The translations under genes were made by a program, and so were the position numbers. The notes under the pieces are model-generated. The model searched no databases. It worked only from the letters and a program-made list of their open reading frames with translations, and was not told the DNA's origin. A stretch of 64,000 bases of DNA from Ephemerocybe angulata (Eukaryota > Basidiomycota > Agaricomycetes > Agaricales > Psathyrellaceae), in contig JAACJK010000232.1 in NCBI GenBank assembly GCA_013368325.1, positions 161,796 to 225,795 of the forward strand, written 5' to 3'. This document shows, piece after piece, positions 23,800-33,720 of the stretch. Position 1 is the first letter of the stretch, and each line of letters begins with the position of its first letter.

Positions 23800-24290
23800 A
23801 CACGCCACTCAGGTGCCCACGCCCGACTACCGAGTGAACGAACGAACGTACGACCCCAGCTCCATAACATCATACTGCACGCACGCCGCCAGGCGCACTC
23901 GCACCCACACTCACCAAACGAAAGGAAACAACACCGAACCTGTTCGAAGCCCCAGATGATACGAGCGGCGAAGGGAAGAGGAGCGAAGGAGGAGAGCAAG
24001 GGAAGAGGAAGAGAAGAGGATGCGACTCGAGCGCAGCACGTAGCCCCGGGTACAGGACGAGGCGCACGCGGACGCGAACACCACCCTGGTGCCCGACTGC
24101 CACCGGAACGAACGAACGAACACCATTCTGCACGCACGCTGCCAGTCGCACTTCCCGACCCACACTCTCCAACCGAACCGAACAGAACCGAAACGAAACG
24201 AAACAACACTGAACCGAATCGAAGCTATCAAATAAAGAGCGGGGAGGGGGAGAAGAGAGGCGAAAAGCAGAAGAGAAGGAGAAGAGGATG
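23800..24290. repeat. Degenerate tandem duplication with CGAAC runs
   Basis: A segment with GAACGAACGAAC, CTGCACGCACGC and CACACTC..CAA blocks, followed by ACCGAA or CGAAAC runs, occurs at about 23820-23950 and again at about 24090-24230. Both copies lie just downstream of the truncated 3' end of the APN1 relic (minus strand) and occupy the place where its last exons would be expected. Confidence 0.6.
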
Positions 24291-24346
24291 TGAAGAGGGG
24301 AGAACAGGAAGAAAAGAGAATAAGAGAGGAAGACGGGGCAACTCAC

Positions 24347-25837
24347 AACCCGATATTCTCATGCCGATCCCTTCTAGACCCACACGCCGTTTTCGAATCA
24401 TTCAAGTGCACCCCACACAGATACTTCAGTCCGATTTCCTCCTCAAAGCGCCCCACTAGAATACGGCGTCAGTTGCACCATCGCACCAGATCAACGACTC
24501 GAAATAAAAGCGCACCGAAAGCGCGCAAAATCGCCGAATGGGAGAATACGACGCCAACACGAAGAACACAACACCTCACGAAGAACACGAACAGCAAAAC
24601 ACCGAACCCCAAACGAGGCACCCAACGCAACACAAGACTCACTAGTATCCTCCCACCCCTCCCGAGTATTGATATCATACCCAGCAGCATGGGCATGGCA
24701 CGTATCGACGCACACGCCAACGCGTGTATTGTCGTCCACGAGCGCGATGATCGCTGCGATTTGGGCGAAGGGCGCGCCGATGACGTTGCCGGCGGCAGCC
24801 TGCGTAGGGGAAGGGAAGGACCGAGGGCAGGCGTGAAGTATGGATGTGAAGGCGTGCGCGCGAGGCGAATGGCAAAGGGCGAAGGGGGAGTGGGTGAACG
24901 CGCACGGCGTGGGTAAGAGCGCGGGCGGCGAGGTGGACGAGCCCGTATCGCGAGCGTGACAGGCGTACAGTGTGCGCAGTCGTAAGATCCGGGTGGTAGT
25001 GTGTGTGTGTGTGTGTGTGTGTGTTGTTCAAAGGATGGGTAAGCAGTGTTTCCACCGCCAGCCGATAGGGGCACCCACCCCCCAAGGTGGCAACCAGAGA
25101 GGTCCCGGACTCCCGCCAGCTTGGTAGCAGCCTGAGACTAGGGCGACTGAAACGGCCGGCTAGAAGCCGTCGAATTGTCCAACGGCAGGTGCGAAGTACG
25201 TAGGTGGTAGAAAGAGCGTGGCGGAGTAAAACAAGATGTAAGTATGGCAGTCCGTGGGTAGGCGAGACGCGATGAGCAACAGACGCACCATACAGTATTC
25301 TCGCATAGTACTTCAATCCCAAACTCCCGCACCTCCTCAAATCATCGACGAAGCACGCATACGACTTCTCCCTCTTCGCTCTACACCACGCCACCCTTCG
25401 TCAGCGCCTTCCCTCCTACCACACGTACGCCACCAAGACACAAAAAGGGAGGGGGGACGTACGCGTCTGGGTTCCCTAGGTTGATGAGGTAGTTACCATG
25501 CGGGAAGAAGTGCTTGGGATCGTAGCCGTACTCCCTCATGCGCTCTTTGAAGAGGCGTATGGAGGATGAGGAGAGCGACGGGCCTTCCCATTTCCGTTGG
25601 GATTTGAGGAAGAGGGCGAAGGCGTTTGCGCTATCGGGCAGAGCGGGTCGTCATAGGTCGTTATAGGAAGGTAGGAAGCGAGAGAGGGAAGGAAGGAATG
25701 TAGGTAAGAAGGCAAGGAGCAAGCACGAGAGAGTCGCTAAGGAGAAGGAGCGGAGACGAACGAACGCACCCGATCGCCGCAGCGTTCAAAACGGCGTTCT
25801 CGATGCCTCCCGCGGCAGAGACGTGCGCGCCGACCTT
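24347..25837 (-). pseudogene. APN1: AP endonuclease (endonuclease IV/APN1) relic
   Basis: Exons on the minus strand spell endonuclease IV in order: 25770-25837 (KVGAHVSAAGGIENAV), 25463-25630 (ANAFALFLKSQRKWEGP..PHGNYLINLGNPD), about 25300-25380 (KREKSYACFVDDLRRC), a YHPGS remnant near 24985, 24643-24799 ([27 protein letters not shown]) and 24347-24455 ([27 protein letters not shown]). Zinc ligands of GAH, PHGNY, DTCH, VHLND and DRH are present. This family cleaves abasic sites in base-excision repair. The usual ENMAGAGN glutamate and the final ILETP exon are missing. The N-terminal leader (MATPPKAVTPEH, from 25973) is one base out of frame with KVGAH. A GT-microsatellite block interrupts the middle. 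It is therefore a decayed copy; a second fragment lies at 55304-55479. Confidence 0.85.
24999..25024. repeat. (GT)13 microsatellite
   Basis: Twenty-six bases of perfect GT repeat lie inside the APN1 relic, beside the remnant of its FHPGS-type exon. Confidence 0.98.
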
Positions 25838-27404
25838 TCACGGACTCTACACGCGGGGGAAGAATATCGTCGTATCCACAACCTTTGCCTTCTTCGTTGT
25901 GCGTTTGGGTAGGGAGGAGGTTCAGCGTATCGTGGTCGTGTTCTGGTGTGACGGCTTTGGGTGGGGTTGCCATAGGGCGTTTGCATTTGCATTTGCCTGG
26001 GGTGTCGGAGGGTTGGTTCTTAATTGTACGGTGCCTAAGGTGTGGAGTGGACAGACCTAGGTACTCCTCAGCGTATTCCTTGAACGTGCTTTCAACCCTG
26101 GCCGTCGCCGCCTTGCCCTCGCTTCCTCGTGTACTTGCCCCGCCTCAGCCGAAACGACGGCGGTGGAGCTCATAGCTCGCATGCTCCGTCGCGTCGGAAC
26201 CATTCTCGACGAGGGTGAGAGTGCTGTTATACGGAAAGAAAGAGAAAAAGGTCGGGAGAGGGATGTGAACATGAAGGCCCGGAACAAGGAGCTGGGCGCC
26301 TGCGACGCGCTGATACGTCCGCCGAGGTGCCGAGCGAAGAGTCTCACGCATGTCAAACAGTAATCTCTTCCTCGAGGCTCCTCCGTCGAGAAGGTGAAAG
26401 GTTAATATGCAGGCATGACAGGGCATAGATTTGGACAATAGCATAATCGAAGATGATCCTCGCAGCAACTGATGGCTCGTTTTGATAACTATCCCCACTG
26501 TGCGAATTCCTGTCTGAAGCAGCAGAGCATTCTGCACTGGGAAAGCGCCATAACTTATACTTATGAGGGTCACAGAGAAGCATTGGTATCTTAAAACGTG
26601 CGCGCACAAACCCCAAGCATTGATTAATTGTACCATCATTAAAATATCGCCTGAATGACGCTGCACAGAACAAAACCCTCAAGGTCTTATTGTCCACACC
26701 TCTATCTTCGTCGTTCTGCTTCTTCTGATTATATACCTGTTTAACGATCTATTTAATTGAACATATTTATCGCAAATTTGTTGAGTGCATCAACCTGTCG
26801 CATCGATTAATCCCCCGTACACTTCGATGTCGATTAATGGCGCAGTCGCCTGAGATTTTTCGATTAAACCTCGCAAGCCACAGGGCGGGGGACGTCTATT
26901 TAGCCTCGGTAGCGATTAATCGCTCTCAATTAATCGGGCGTGGATCAATCGCAAAAGTGTGGATTTTCAAGGTCTGGATTTTGGGTGCGTTTCGATGAGC
27001 ATCGGCAATGCAATACCCCAGCACTTTGAACCAATGGGCGCTTTGTTGTGACAAAGCCACCTGGGGGATTATCCTAGTCGATTTACAATACACCTAGGCG
27101 GTCATTTATATTAACCTTCCCGGGGTACAAGGAAAGAGGGCATCCCCACTGGTCAGAGCCACTGTGCGGCTCACTGTGCTTTGGGTGCTATCAAAGCACT
27201 CAGGCTTTACAATGCAATCGATGGATGACATTCACCTTCGAGTAGCGCAAAGCAACGAGCACAAGGCCACTCCAAGCCTTACCTTGCTTTGCATGTGATC
27301 GAAACAGATAAAAAGGAGACCAGCCGCAAGACATACATCTGCATCTCCCCCCGGCATACGCAGTCCAAACTACTCGACGACCATACGACATTAATAACGG
27401 CACC
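25838..27404. other. Spacer with one weak minus frame
   Basis: A 114-codon minus frame at 26353-26697 (RVLFCAASFRRYF..GFVRARFKIPMLLC) has moderate protein character but no motif and competes with other frames. The 26.7-27.2 kb part is AT-rich, with repeated CGATTAAT strings (26.76-26.95 kb). No gene is supported. Confidence 0.35.
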
Positions 27405-27908
27405 ATGTCATTCCAGCCCAGCTCAAGCTCTCTCTTCGCCATGGATCGCCAAAACAGCAAGTACATCGCGTGCATAGAAGCCTGTGCAGAACACGAGGCC
27501 ACCCTTCATAAGAAGGTAGAACACAAGCAGAAAATCCGAAAACAAAGGCTCCTCGCAGAGCCAGGCGTTCTGCCAGTGGAGGACCACGTCAACGGGGGCC
27601 ATTGCGCCGACCTCGTCTTCTGCATCGCGTGTAACGTTGGTGTAAAGCTGCATAACAGGGACCCATGGATCCGGACTAAGTGGGATCTTCATGTTCAGAG
27701 GCCGCAACACGGAGAGAATGTAAGGCTGTATGAGGCGCTTCACGGACCACTTGAGCATGTGGTGAAAGAGGCCATGCCTCGGTATAGGGCTGTGTGGGTT
27801 AATGAAGGGCATGATGACCGGCCCCGACTTGTAGCGGAGGAGTATGACCCGCATAGAGGGGAATTTTTGTCCGAACACAACGACCTAGTACCTATTACAT
27901 TGGCCTAA
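27405..27908 (+). CDS. Zinc-finger-like hypothetical protein
   Basis: An intact 167-codon frame starts MSFQPSSSSLFAMDRQ; a second Met, 12 residues in, is the alternative start. It has a charged helical N-terminal third (EHEATLHKKVEHKQKIRKQRL). The segment FCIACNVGVKLHNRD..W..HVQRPQH follows, with C-x2-C, a tryptophan and two histidines as in degenerate C2H2/BED-like fingers used in Agaricomycete proteins that resemble transposase DNA-binding domains. The remainder is charged (RPRLVAEEYDPHRGEF). Length and the lack of internal stops suggest it is functional. The role is unknown; nucleic-acid binding is an inference from the finger pattern. The neighbours give no operon-like context. Confidence 0.55.
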   Translation: MSFQPSSSSLFAMDRQNSKYIACIEACAEHEATLHKKVEHKQKIRKQRLLAEPGVLPVEDHVNGGHCADLVFCIACNVGVKLHNRDPWIRTKWDLHVQRPQHGENVRLYEALHGPLEHVVKEAMPRYRAVWVNEGHDDRPRLVAEEYDPHRGEFLSEHNDLVPITLA

Positions 27909-28116
27909 ATAGCTATTCAACTGGCGCCGTTACCTTCCTCCACGGACACTTTGCTTATATTATATAAAATTTCATTAATCCAATGGCCAGAGACACCTAA
28001 TTGGTGTTTGGACAGACTTGAGAAGATTGCGCGTACCTACAGAATGTCAGCTATCATCACTTCAAACGAGAATCACCTACCATTTCAGATAATTGTAGTA
28101 GGAAAGCTCCGTATAA

Positions 28117-28636
28117 ATGAAGCCAGAACTATACAAAGTTGAAGGCGACAGTGACTTTACCCATGGTTTGTGTAACGGGGTCTATCCGTCGATAACGTCC
28201 CACTGTGATAGCCTTAGAAAGGTACGCGGCGCGCATATGCGCTATCGAATTGACGGAGAGTCCACCACGAGTCGGCCACCGGATTCACTCCGTACTAGTC
28301 CCTCAGTCTCTCTCGTTCGAGATCTTTCTGCCCAAGTCATAGATTCTTCCATTCACAACCCCTCAATGGCGCTTACAGACCTACCACATGAAGGTTCAAC
28401 ACTTCCCATCCAAGGCTGGTCTGCAGGGGCACACTTCCGGTTTCAGGTGAGTCAGAAGTTGATGATAGCGCCGACTCGAGCCCCGACTCAAGCCTCGCTC
28501 GACGGCGCTCCTACAACCTCGAACTGAGGCTGTAATTCCTTCCCGGGTCCACTCTAACCTGATATCCATCACCGGCTCAGCAATCCCATTCCTAATCGTC
28601 CTCGTCCTCCTCATCATCAGCATCCCCATCCGATGA
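28117..28636 (+). pseudogene. Membrane-anchored protein, frameshifted
   Basis: The frame 28117-28527 encodes a Ser/Thr/Pro-rich stretch (RPPDSLRTSPSVSLVRDL..MALTDLPHEG). About 60 bases further, in another frame, comes a convincing C-terminal membrane helix: NLISITGSAIPFLIVLVLLI, then ISIPIR and TGA at 28634-28636. The third frame in between (SEVDDSADSSPDSSLARRRSY) is also protein-like. The pattern is that of a Ser-rich ectodomain plus a tail anchor joined through frame changes, so the gene is probably decayed or has an intron I cannot place. The family is not recognised. Confidence 0.3.
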
Positions 28637-28980
28637 TGAGACGAGGAGTGTCTGGGTGCGAGGGGGCTCGGACCTCGTTCTCGATCCTCACGTAGCCCGC
28701 CGTAGAATAGAGAAACGAATAAAATTGATTGTTGCGCAACTAAGGGGGGATCGGGATGAGAGGGGGTGAGCTACACGGGGGGAAGTAGCTAAGTAACCGA
28801 AAGGTAACGAGGACTGCTATATAGAAAATAGAGAAATCCGAAATCCCGACGGAATTGCCGACAGGACATCGATGCGCCACGAAGTGATCTATCGTCGTCA
28901 CGCCGTGACAATTTCCGGGGGCCCACAGCGACATCTTTGAACTCCCCTTTACTTCAGGAGCCTAAAATGGATTGGTAACT

Positions 28981-29390
28981 TTAGCGCATGAGGGTGTGAC
29001 CGCCGTTGGGGTGCTGTTTGCATGTTCCGCCCTTCTGTGCAAGCCAACAGATAGGTCACAGTGAGTACTAACCCATTGAGGACACATAACATCACCGACC
29101 TTGACATTCTGCTTGGCACAGTACATGCACATTCCACCACGCTGCTCAAGACGGTCGGTGGCTCGTCCAGGAAGCGGATGGAAAGTTGTGAGAGCACTTC
29201 GCGAGTGTTCAGGTCATTGATATAGTCCCGGGCATCGTTCGACTGTCGATAGTCACGATTTAGTATTGGTGGAAAGATTGGAATAAGGTCTGAAAGTTGC
29301 ACGTACCAATCCATACTTGTCTGGGTGTGCGTTGGCAAACGATGCGACCGCAAGCACAACTGGGACAGCGGCGAATATTATAAAACACAT
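28981..29390 (-). pseudogene. STR-heptad family, copy D (1-nt deletion)
   Basis: Exon 1 (29307-29390) encodes a signal peptide (MCFIIFAAVPVVLAVASFANA). Exon 2 (29100-29242) encodes SNDARDYINDLNTREVLSQLS and, in the next frame, DRLEQRGGMCMYCAKQNVK. Exon 3 (28981-29034, 17 codons plus TAA) encodes KGGTCKQHPNGGHTLMR. Both introns are phase 0, so exon 2 should be a multiple of three, but it has 143 bases. A single base is missing near 29155, between LSIRFLDE and the DRLEQR block. Without the shift the protein would match copies A and B, including the CxxC and the GTCK..GGH tail. It lies head-to-head with the secreted repeat precursor at 29996. Confidence 0.65.
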
Positions 29391-29995
29391 TCTGTGACTG
29401 TACTATATATTCATAGGAGTCAACAGTAGATGTGGACTGCGATTCAGTGTGAGAAGGGGCTTCGGTGATGATTTGACCTTCAGTTGGACTATGACCTTTA
29501 CATTAAACCGCTAAGCGATTTTCTTTGTCATTTTTTTCTCCGTTCGCGTCGACCAGATTTGTAAAAGCAAAGTTTCATCCATGATCCTACTTCGATGCTT
29601 CCTCCTTAATATTAGCTAAAGCCAGGACCTCTGACTGTATCGCATAACCCCCAAAATACATTCCCGCAGCAAAGATATTACTGTGCATGGGAAGACATTC
29701 AAGATTCCACGTCGATCAAGCGCTCGCATCGGCCCAGCTCCAGCTCGGGATCCAGAGTCATGAATATGTAAAACACATATATATACCACCGAGGCTGGTA
29801 GTGGTTTCCCCAGTGCCCGGTGCATCCCCCACATCGTACGTCTCATCCACCCACCTGTTGTCCCCACCATGGCTCCAGTGTCTGATACCTCTCCATCGCT
29901 CTCTAGATCCATAGGCTGGTCCTACATAAGCCATCTTCGAATACACTTTACACAACACCGGGGCTAACAGTGTCCATCTTAGTAAACCTTCAACA
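29391..29995. promoter_or_regulatory. Divergent intergenic region, copy D / repeat precursor
   Basis: A 605-base region lies between two start codons pointing away from each other. GAATATATAG lies about 20 bases ahead of copy D, too close for a standard TATA. CTACATAAG near 29922 could serve the precursor gene. The part from 29646 to 29897 is repeated upstream of copy A (16450-16940). Confidence 0.5.
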
Positions 29996-30723
29996 ATGCA
30001 TTTCGCTACGACCCTCACGCTCATCAGCGCCCTCATCCTAAGCGGCTCCAGCGTCCTCGCTATACCCGTTCCCGTACGTCCCCCATCTCCACTACACACC
30101 CTGAACACCCCTCTCACATCACTCCCATTATAACCAACCTTCAGGCGACAGAAACAATCTCCAATGACATCACCTCCCTCGCCGCCCGGGACCTCTCCTA
30201 CAAGTCCACTGTCGAGGCCCGCGGTTTCGACTTTGAAGATCTCACCCTTGAAGAACGCGGTCTGAGTTCCGGTCTCCAGAAACTGAAGAACAAGATCATG
30301 GGAGGCAGCAGTGCACCGCCCGTAGAGCTCCCGGCCCGCGCTTTTGACTTTGACTCTCTCGCTCTTGAGGAACGCGGTCTGCGCTCCGGTCTCCGGAACC
30401 TGAAGAACAAGGTCATGGGAGGTAGCAGTGCAGCACCCTCCACAGGCACCGAAGTCCAGCGTCGCGAAGTCGAGGAGGAACTCCTGGAGCGCGACCGGGT
30501 TGCTGGCACAAGCCTCGGCCGTTTAAGGGTTCAGTATATCCGCAGGTCTCTCTCAGGTGCTGACCTCCGCAGGCGCGAGGAGCTCGTGCAGCGCGGTCTT
30601 CGTACGGCCCTCAGAAACTTGAAGGATCGCTACATCGGCGGCTCTCCTTCAGCTGCTGACCTCCGCAGGCGGGAGCTCGAGCGCGAGATCGTGGGGCGTG
30701 GTCAGCACTGGAAGAGTTATTAA
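29996..30723 (+). CDS. Secreted repeat protein with Kex2-like sites
   Basis: Exon 1 (29996-30073) encodes a signal peptide (MHFATTLTLISALILSGSSV..). A GTACGT..CAG intron (30074-30144) leads to exon 2 (30145-30723), giving 218 residues. The mature part is a series of related blocks. Residues 51-89 and 90-131 both carry FDF-x2-L-x-LEERGL followed by SGL-x2-LKNK-x-MGGSSA. A degenerate third block is at about 132-168. A fourth (169-200) has QRGLRTALRNLKDRYIGGS. Dibasic or tribasic sites lie at 132-133, 159-160, 168-170 and 200-202, and monobasic ER-G junctions precede the LKNK cores. This is the architecture of fungal Kex2-processed repeat precursors that release several similar peptides. No core matches a known pheromone or cyclic peptide that I recognise. 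The frame is intact. Confidence 0.75.
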
Positions 30724-31351
30724 ACAGATGAAATGATATTTTTGTACTCTGCATAACCCGGGTCGCGTGCGCTAGCATGGTATTTGGGCCTGTGAATGTC
30801 CGTTCTTCATACGATGACTACACTACACGAGTATAGGACTTCAAACGTATCACACAGGCGCAGCCTATGATCACCACCCTTCGGTTGCTCAGATTGCATT
30901 CTATTACTTTATTGGTACGCTCGTCAGCGGTCCTACTGTGAATTTCAGCCACCAAGGACGGTTCGGAGTGCAGATTCCACTTACGAACGTCTGTAGAGAC
31001 TATCTGAGAAGTAATATAGGTGCTCCTTACGGGTCGAACATTGGGAACGCAGACTTGAACTACCCACGCGACTTGTGAGTACATCGTCGGCCTGCGCGAC
31101 CCATGATCACTCCTGCCCTATAACCACGAGCAAGTCCACTAGTTCACGCAGACCCTGGTATGTACCACATGTTCGACGTTGATTTATGTTCGTCCATCAG
31201 TCTTCCCTCACAGCTCTTTACGGTGTCACGTACGTTATATACGCCAGATCGCCAATGTAACAAATCTATAAAAGCTTAACGTCACATCCCACAAGAACAT
31301 ACACCATAAATTAAATACCACCCCAGAAGCCCACTATCCACCCCCCGAAAC
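30724..31351. other. 3' flank, nothing seen
   Basis: Spacer downstream of the repeat precursor. A minus frame at 30818-31084 lacks motifs. Confidence 0.4.
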
Positions 31352-31783
31352 CTACCTCTCATCCTCATCCCCGTGCCAACCCTCTCTCCGCTTCCCCCTC
31401 CCCTTCAACACATCCCTCAACGCCCCCTCCCTAATCCCGCCCTCCCCAAGCACCTCCACCAACCTCCCCATCAAAACACCCTGCCTGCGCGCCTCCTCCG
31501 CCAACTCCGCGATCTGCCGGCTCAGTTCCGTCTGGTTCTGCGCGAACTTCAGATTACTTAAATCCCTCGCTATGGCTGTGGACGGCGCGGAGGCGGGGGT
31601 GGCGAGGAAGGGGTCGTAAGACGAGGCTCGGACGTTGTGCGGGTGCGATGTCGATGATGATGATGGATGGGTCGAGGTGTGTGGCCGCCGGGAGGAGGAT
31701 GTGGAGGACGACGCGCCGAGGGGTTGTGGTGCGGGAGGGTAGGTCGTACAGGGAGGTCGTCGGTTGAGTTCGGGTTGGTGTGA
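31352..31783 (-). pseudogene. 3' fragment: Ser/His-rich linker plus coiled coil
   Basis: The minus frame is open from a stop at 31784-31786 down to TAG at 31352-31354 (143 residues). It begins with a proline/serine/histidine linker (PPAPQPLGASSSTSSSRRP) and continues SSYDPFLATPASAP. It ends in a strongly helical stretch (NLKFAQNQTELSRQIAELAE, EARRQGVLMGRLVEVLGEGG, ALRDVLKGRGKRREGWHGD) with coiled-coil periodicity. It looks like the authentic C-terminus of a larger protein, with no start codon in frame upstream. The family is not recognised. Confidence 0.45.
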
Positions 31784-33700
31784 TTATCCTACGGAGCGGA
31801 CGTTAGTTAGCGATCGTGATGGAACAACGAAGGGAGGTAAGAGAGGGTAGAGCGAGGGAGCGCGAGGAAGCGAAAGAAAGAGGGAAAACCGATAAGAATC
31901 GAGTTGAGACAGAGATATAATAAAGTAGAGCTATCGAAATTGAAACCCGATGAACACATTCCCATCGCCACGGGCTACCGAACAAATCAAACAGGAGACA
32001 GCTGAAGGCCAGACTGATCGCGCATGGGCTAGCAAGCAGCGATCTTCGAAGAGGCCGTAAACGTAGCTTGACTACGCGAACACGCGTCCATCCTCTCCTT
32101 TTCACAGCGATCAGCAGACGAGGGCAGAATGTACTGCGTCAGCTTACGAGTAAATCATATCCCAAGAACAAGTGTCAAATTGACCATGCTTGTAAGCGTA
32201 CGCCCGTGCAGAGGCGCAGCAGTCCATGCCCAAGTCGCCATCAATGATAAAGGAGGAGCAGAACAAAGGGAGCGAAGGAGAATACGGGAGGCGAGTGAAC
32301 GACTGGCCGAACGACCGACCAAACGAACGACCAAACGAACGACCCCGAAGGAACAAACCGGCCGCGATCACAACGTCTATCGCGATGAGCGCACTGACAC
32401 ACTCTATCTAAGCCCTGCCTGCTTCGAAGCGATCAGTAGACGAGAGCACTTTCGAGATAGGGCCTCAAAACTGGGACTATATCTACACACAATAACCAGC
32501 CATGCTTGTCTATGTCCCGGTCTTGGGGCATCACCCACTGTGCCCACATTTCTATCGCAAACCAGGCGAGGAGCACGCACGGGAAAGGGTAGAGAGTGAA
32601 GGGAGCCGACCGAACGAGCGCCACCTCCCAAACGTGCGAAAATCGACCGACCGAACGAGCACACCACCGCCCGAAGGAAGAAACGAAGGACCGAACGAAC
32701 GCCCGACCAAACCTCCTGAGCCAAAACCGAACCTCCCAAGCCCCAAAACTACAGATCGAACAGCTGACTCTCCCGGCGCTACAGCAATTCTTGACACCCC
32801 AACCGCACCCACCCCAACCCCGCATCAAGTCGTGGGTGATCAAGGTAGAAGAGGCGCGGGAAAGACCAAACGTCCGGACTTCAGTGGGCGGTTTCATGGG
32901 GAAGGTGAATGCTAGAGCTACACCCATAGTAGCACGTAGCGGGAGACCCCGAGATACGAGCAGAAACGAAACAGGAACGAGGAAGGACACGGAAGAGTAA
33001 GAGAGATACGGATGGACGAAGGAGAAAGCGAGACGAGAACACCCACGAACAAACGACCGCCCCTGTGATCGACGTCACCACCATGGAGCGAGTAGTAGAC
33101 GTACCAAGACGTCTGCACTCAAGACACATGCTGGTTTCCATCGCTCGCGTCCGGGCGGTCGTATCTGAGCGGGCTCGATGGGTACCTTGGAGAAGGGCAG
33201 GAATCGGATGAAGTGAGGAGGAACGAGGAGCGAGGAAGGGGAGGGAGAAGGAAGAAGAGCGCGAGATGACTGTTATCGTAGATGGGACGGCTAATCCCGA
33301 GGTGTCCCACGACCTTGAATGCCCGAAAGACCGAGCGCCCGAACGACCGAACGTAAGAGGCACGAACATAATGACGAACATAAGGAGGACGAACCGAAAA
33401 AGATAAACACGCTACCAAGAAATTACAAACTCGAACACAAGAAGTCCGAAACTCGAAGAAGAGAAGCAAGAAAGCAACAAACTCGAAACGAAGTCGACCT
33501 CAAAGAACGCACCTTATCGACCTTAACGCCGCCCACCCAAGACTATCTCGCGCCCACGCACAAAACTCGGCAGCGTAATCAGCAACAGTCCAAAGACGAG
33601 GATAGGGAGGGTGATGAGTCGCCCGAGGAACAAGCGCGGTGTGATTCCGCTGTAGCCGACTGTCATATGGCTAGAGGGGGAGGGGCGTCAGCCTCGCAGT
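31784..33700. repeat. Low-complexity, CGAAC/CGACC-rich stretch
   Basis: From about 32290 to 33370 the plus strand is full of ACGACC, CGAACGA and CCGAACGA runs similar to those at 23.8-24.2 kb. The overlapping Arg/Pro- or Gly/Arg-rich frames on both strands are products of this composition. No gene is supported. Confidence 0.5.
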
Positions 33701-33720
33701 TTGGATGAGCGGAAGTGGGG

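Noticed and set aside
23797..24459. 220-codon plus frame rich in Arg, Glu and Thr
   Set aside because: It is generated by CGAAC/GAAGAG low-complexity repeats and runs antisense to an exon of the APN1 relic.
32129..33708. Several basic plus-strand frames as a DNA-binding protein gene
   Set aside because: All derive from ACGACC/CGAACG repeats, and the antisense frames are equally long.
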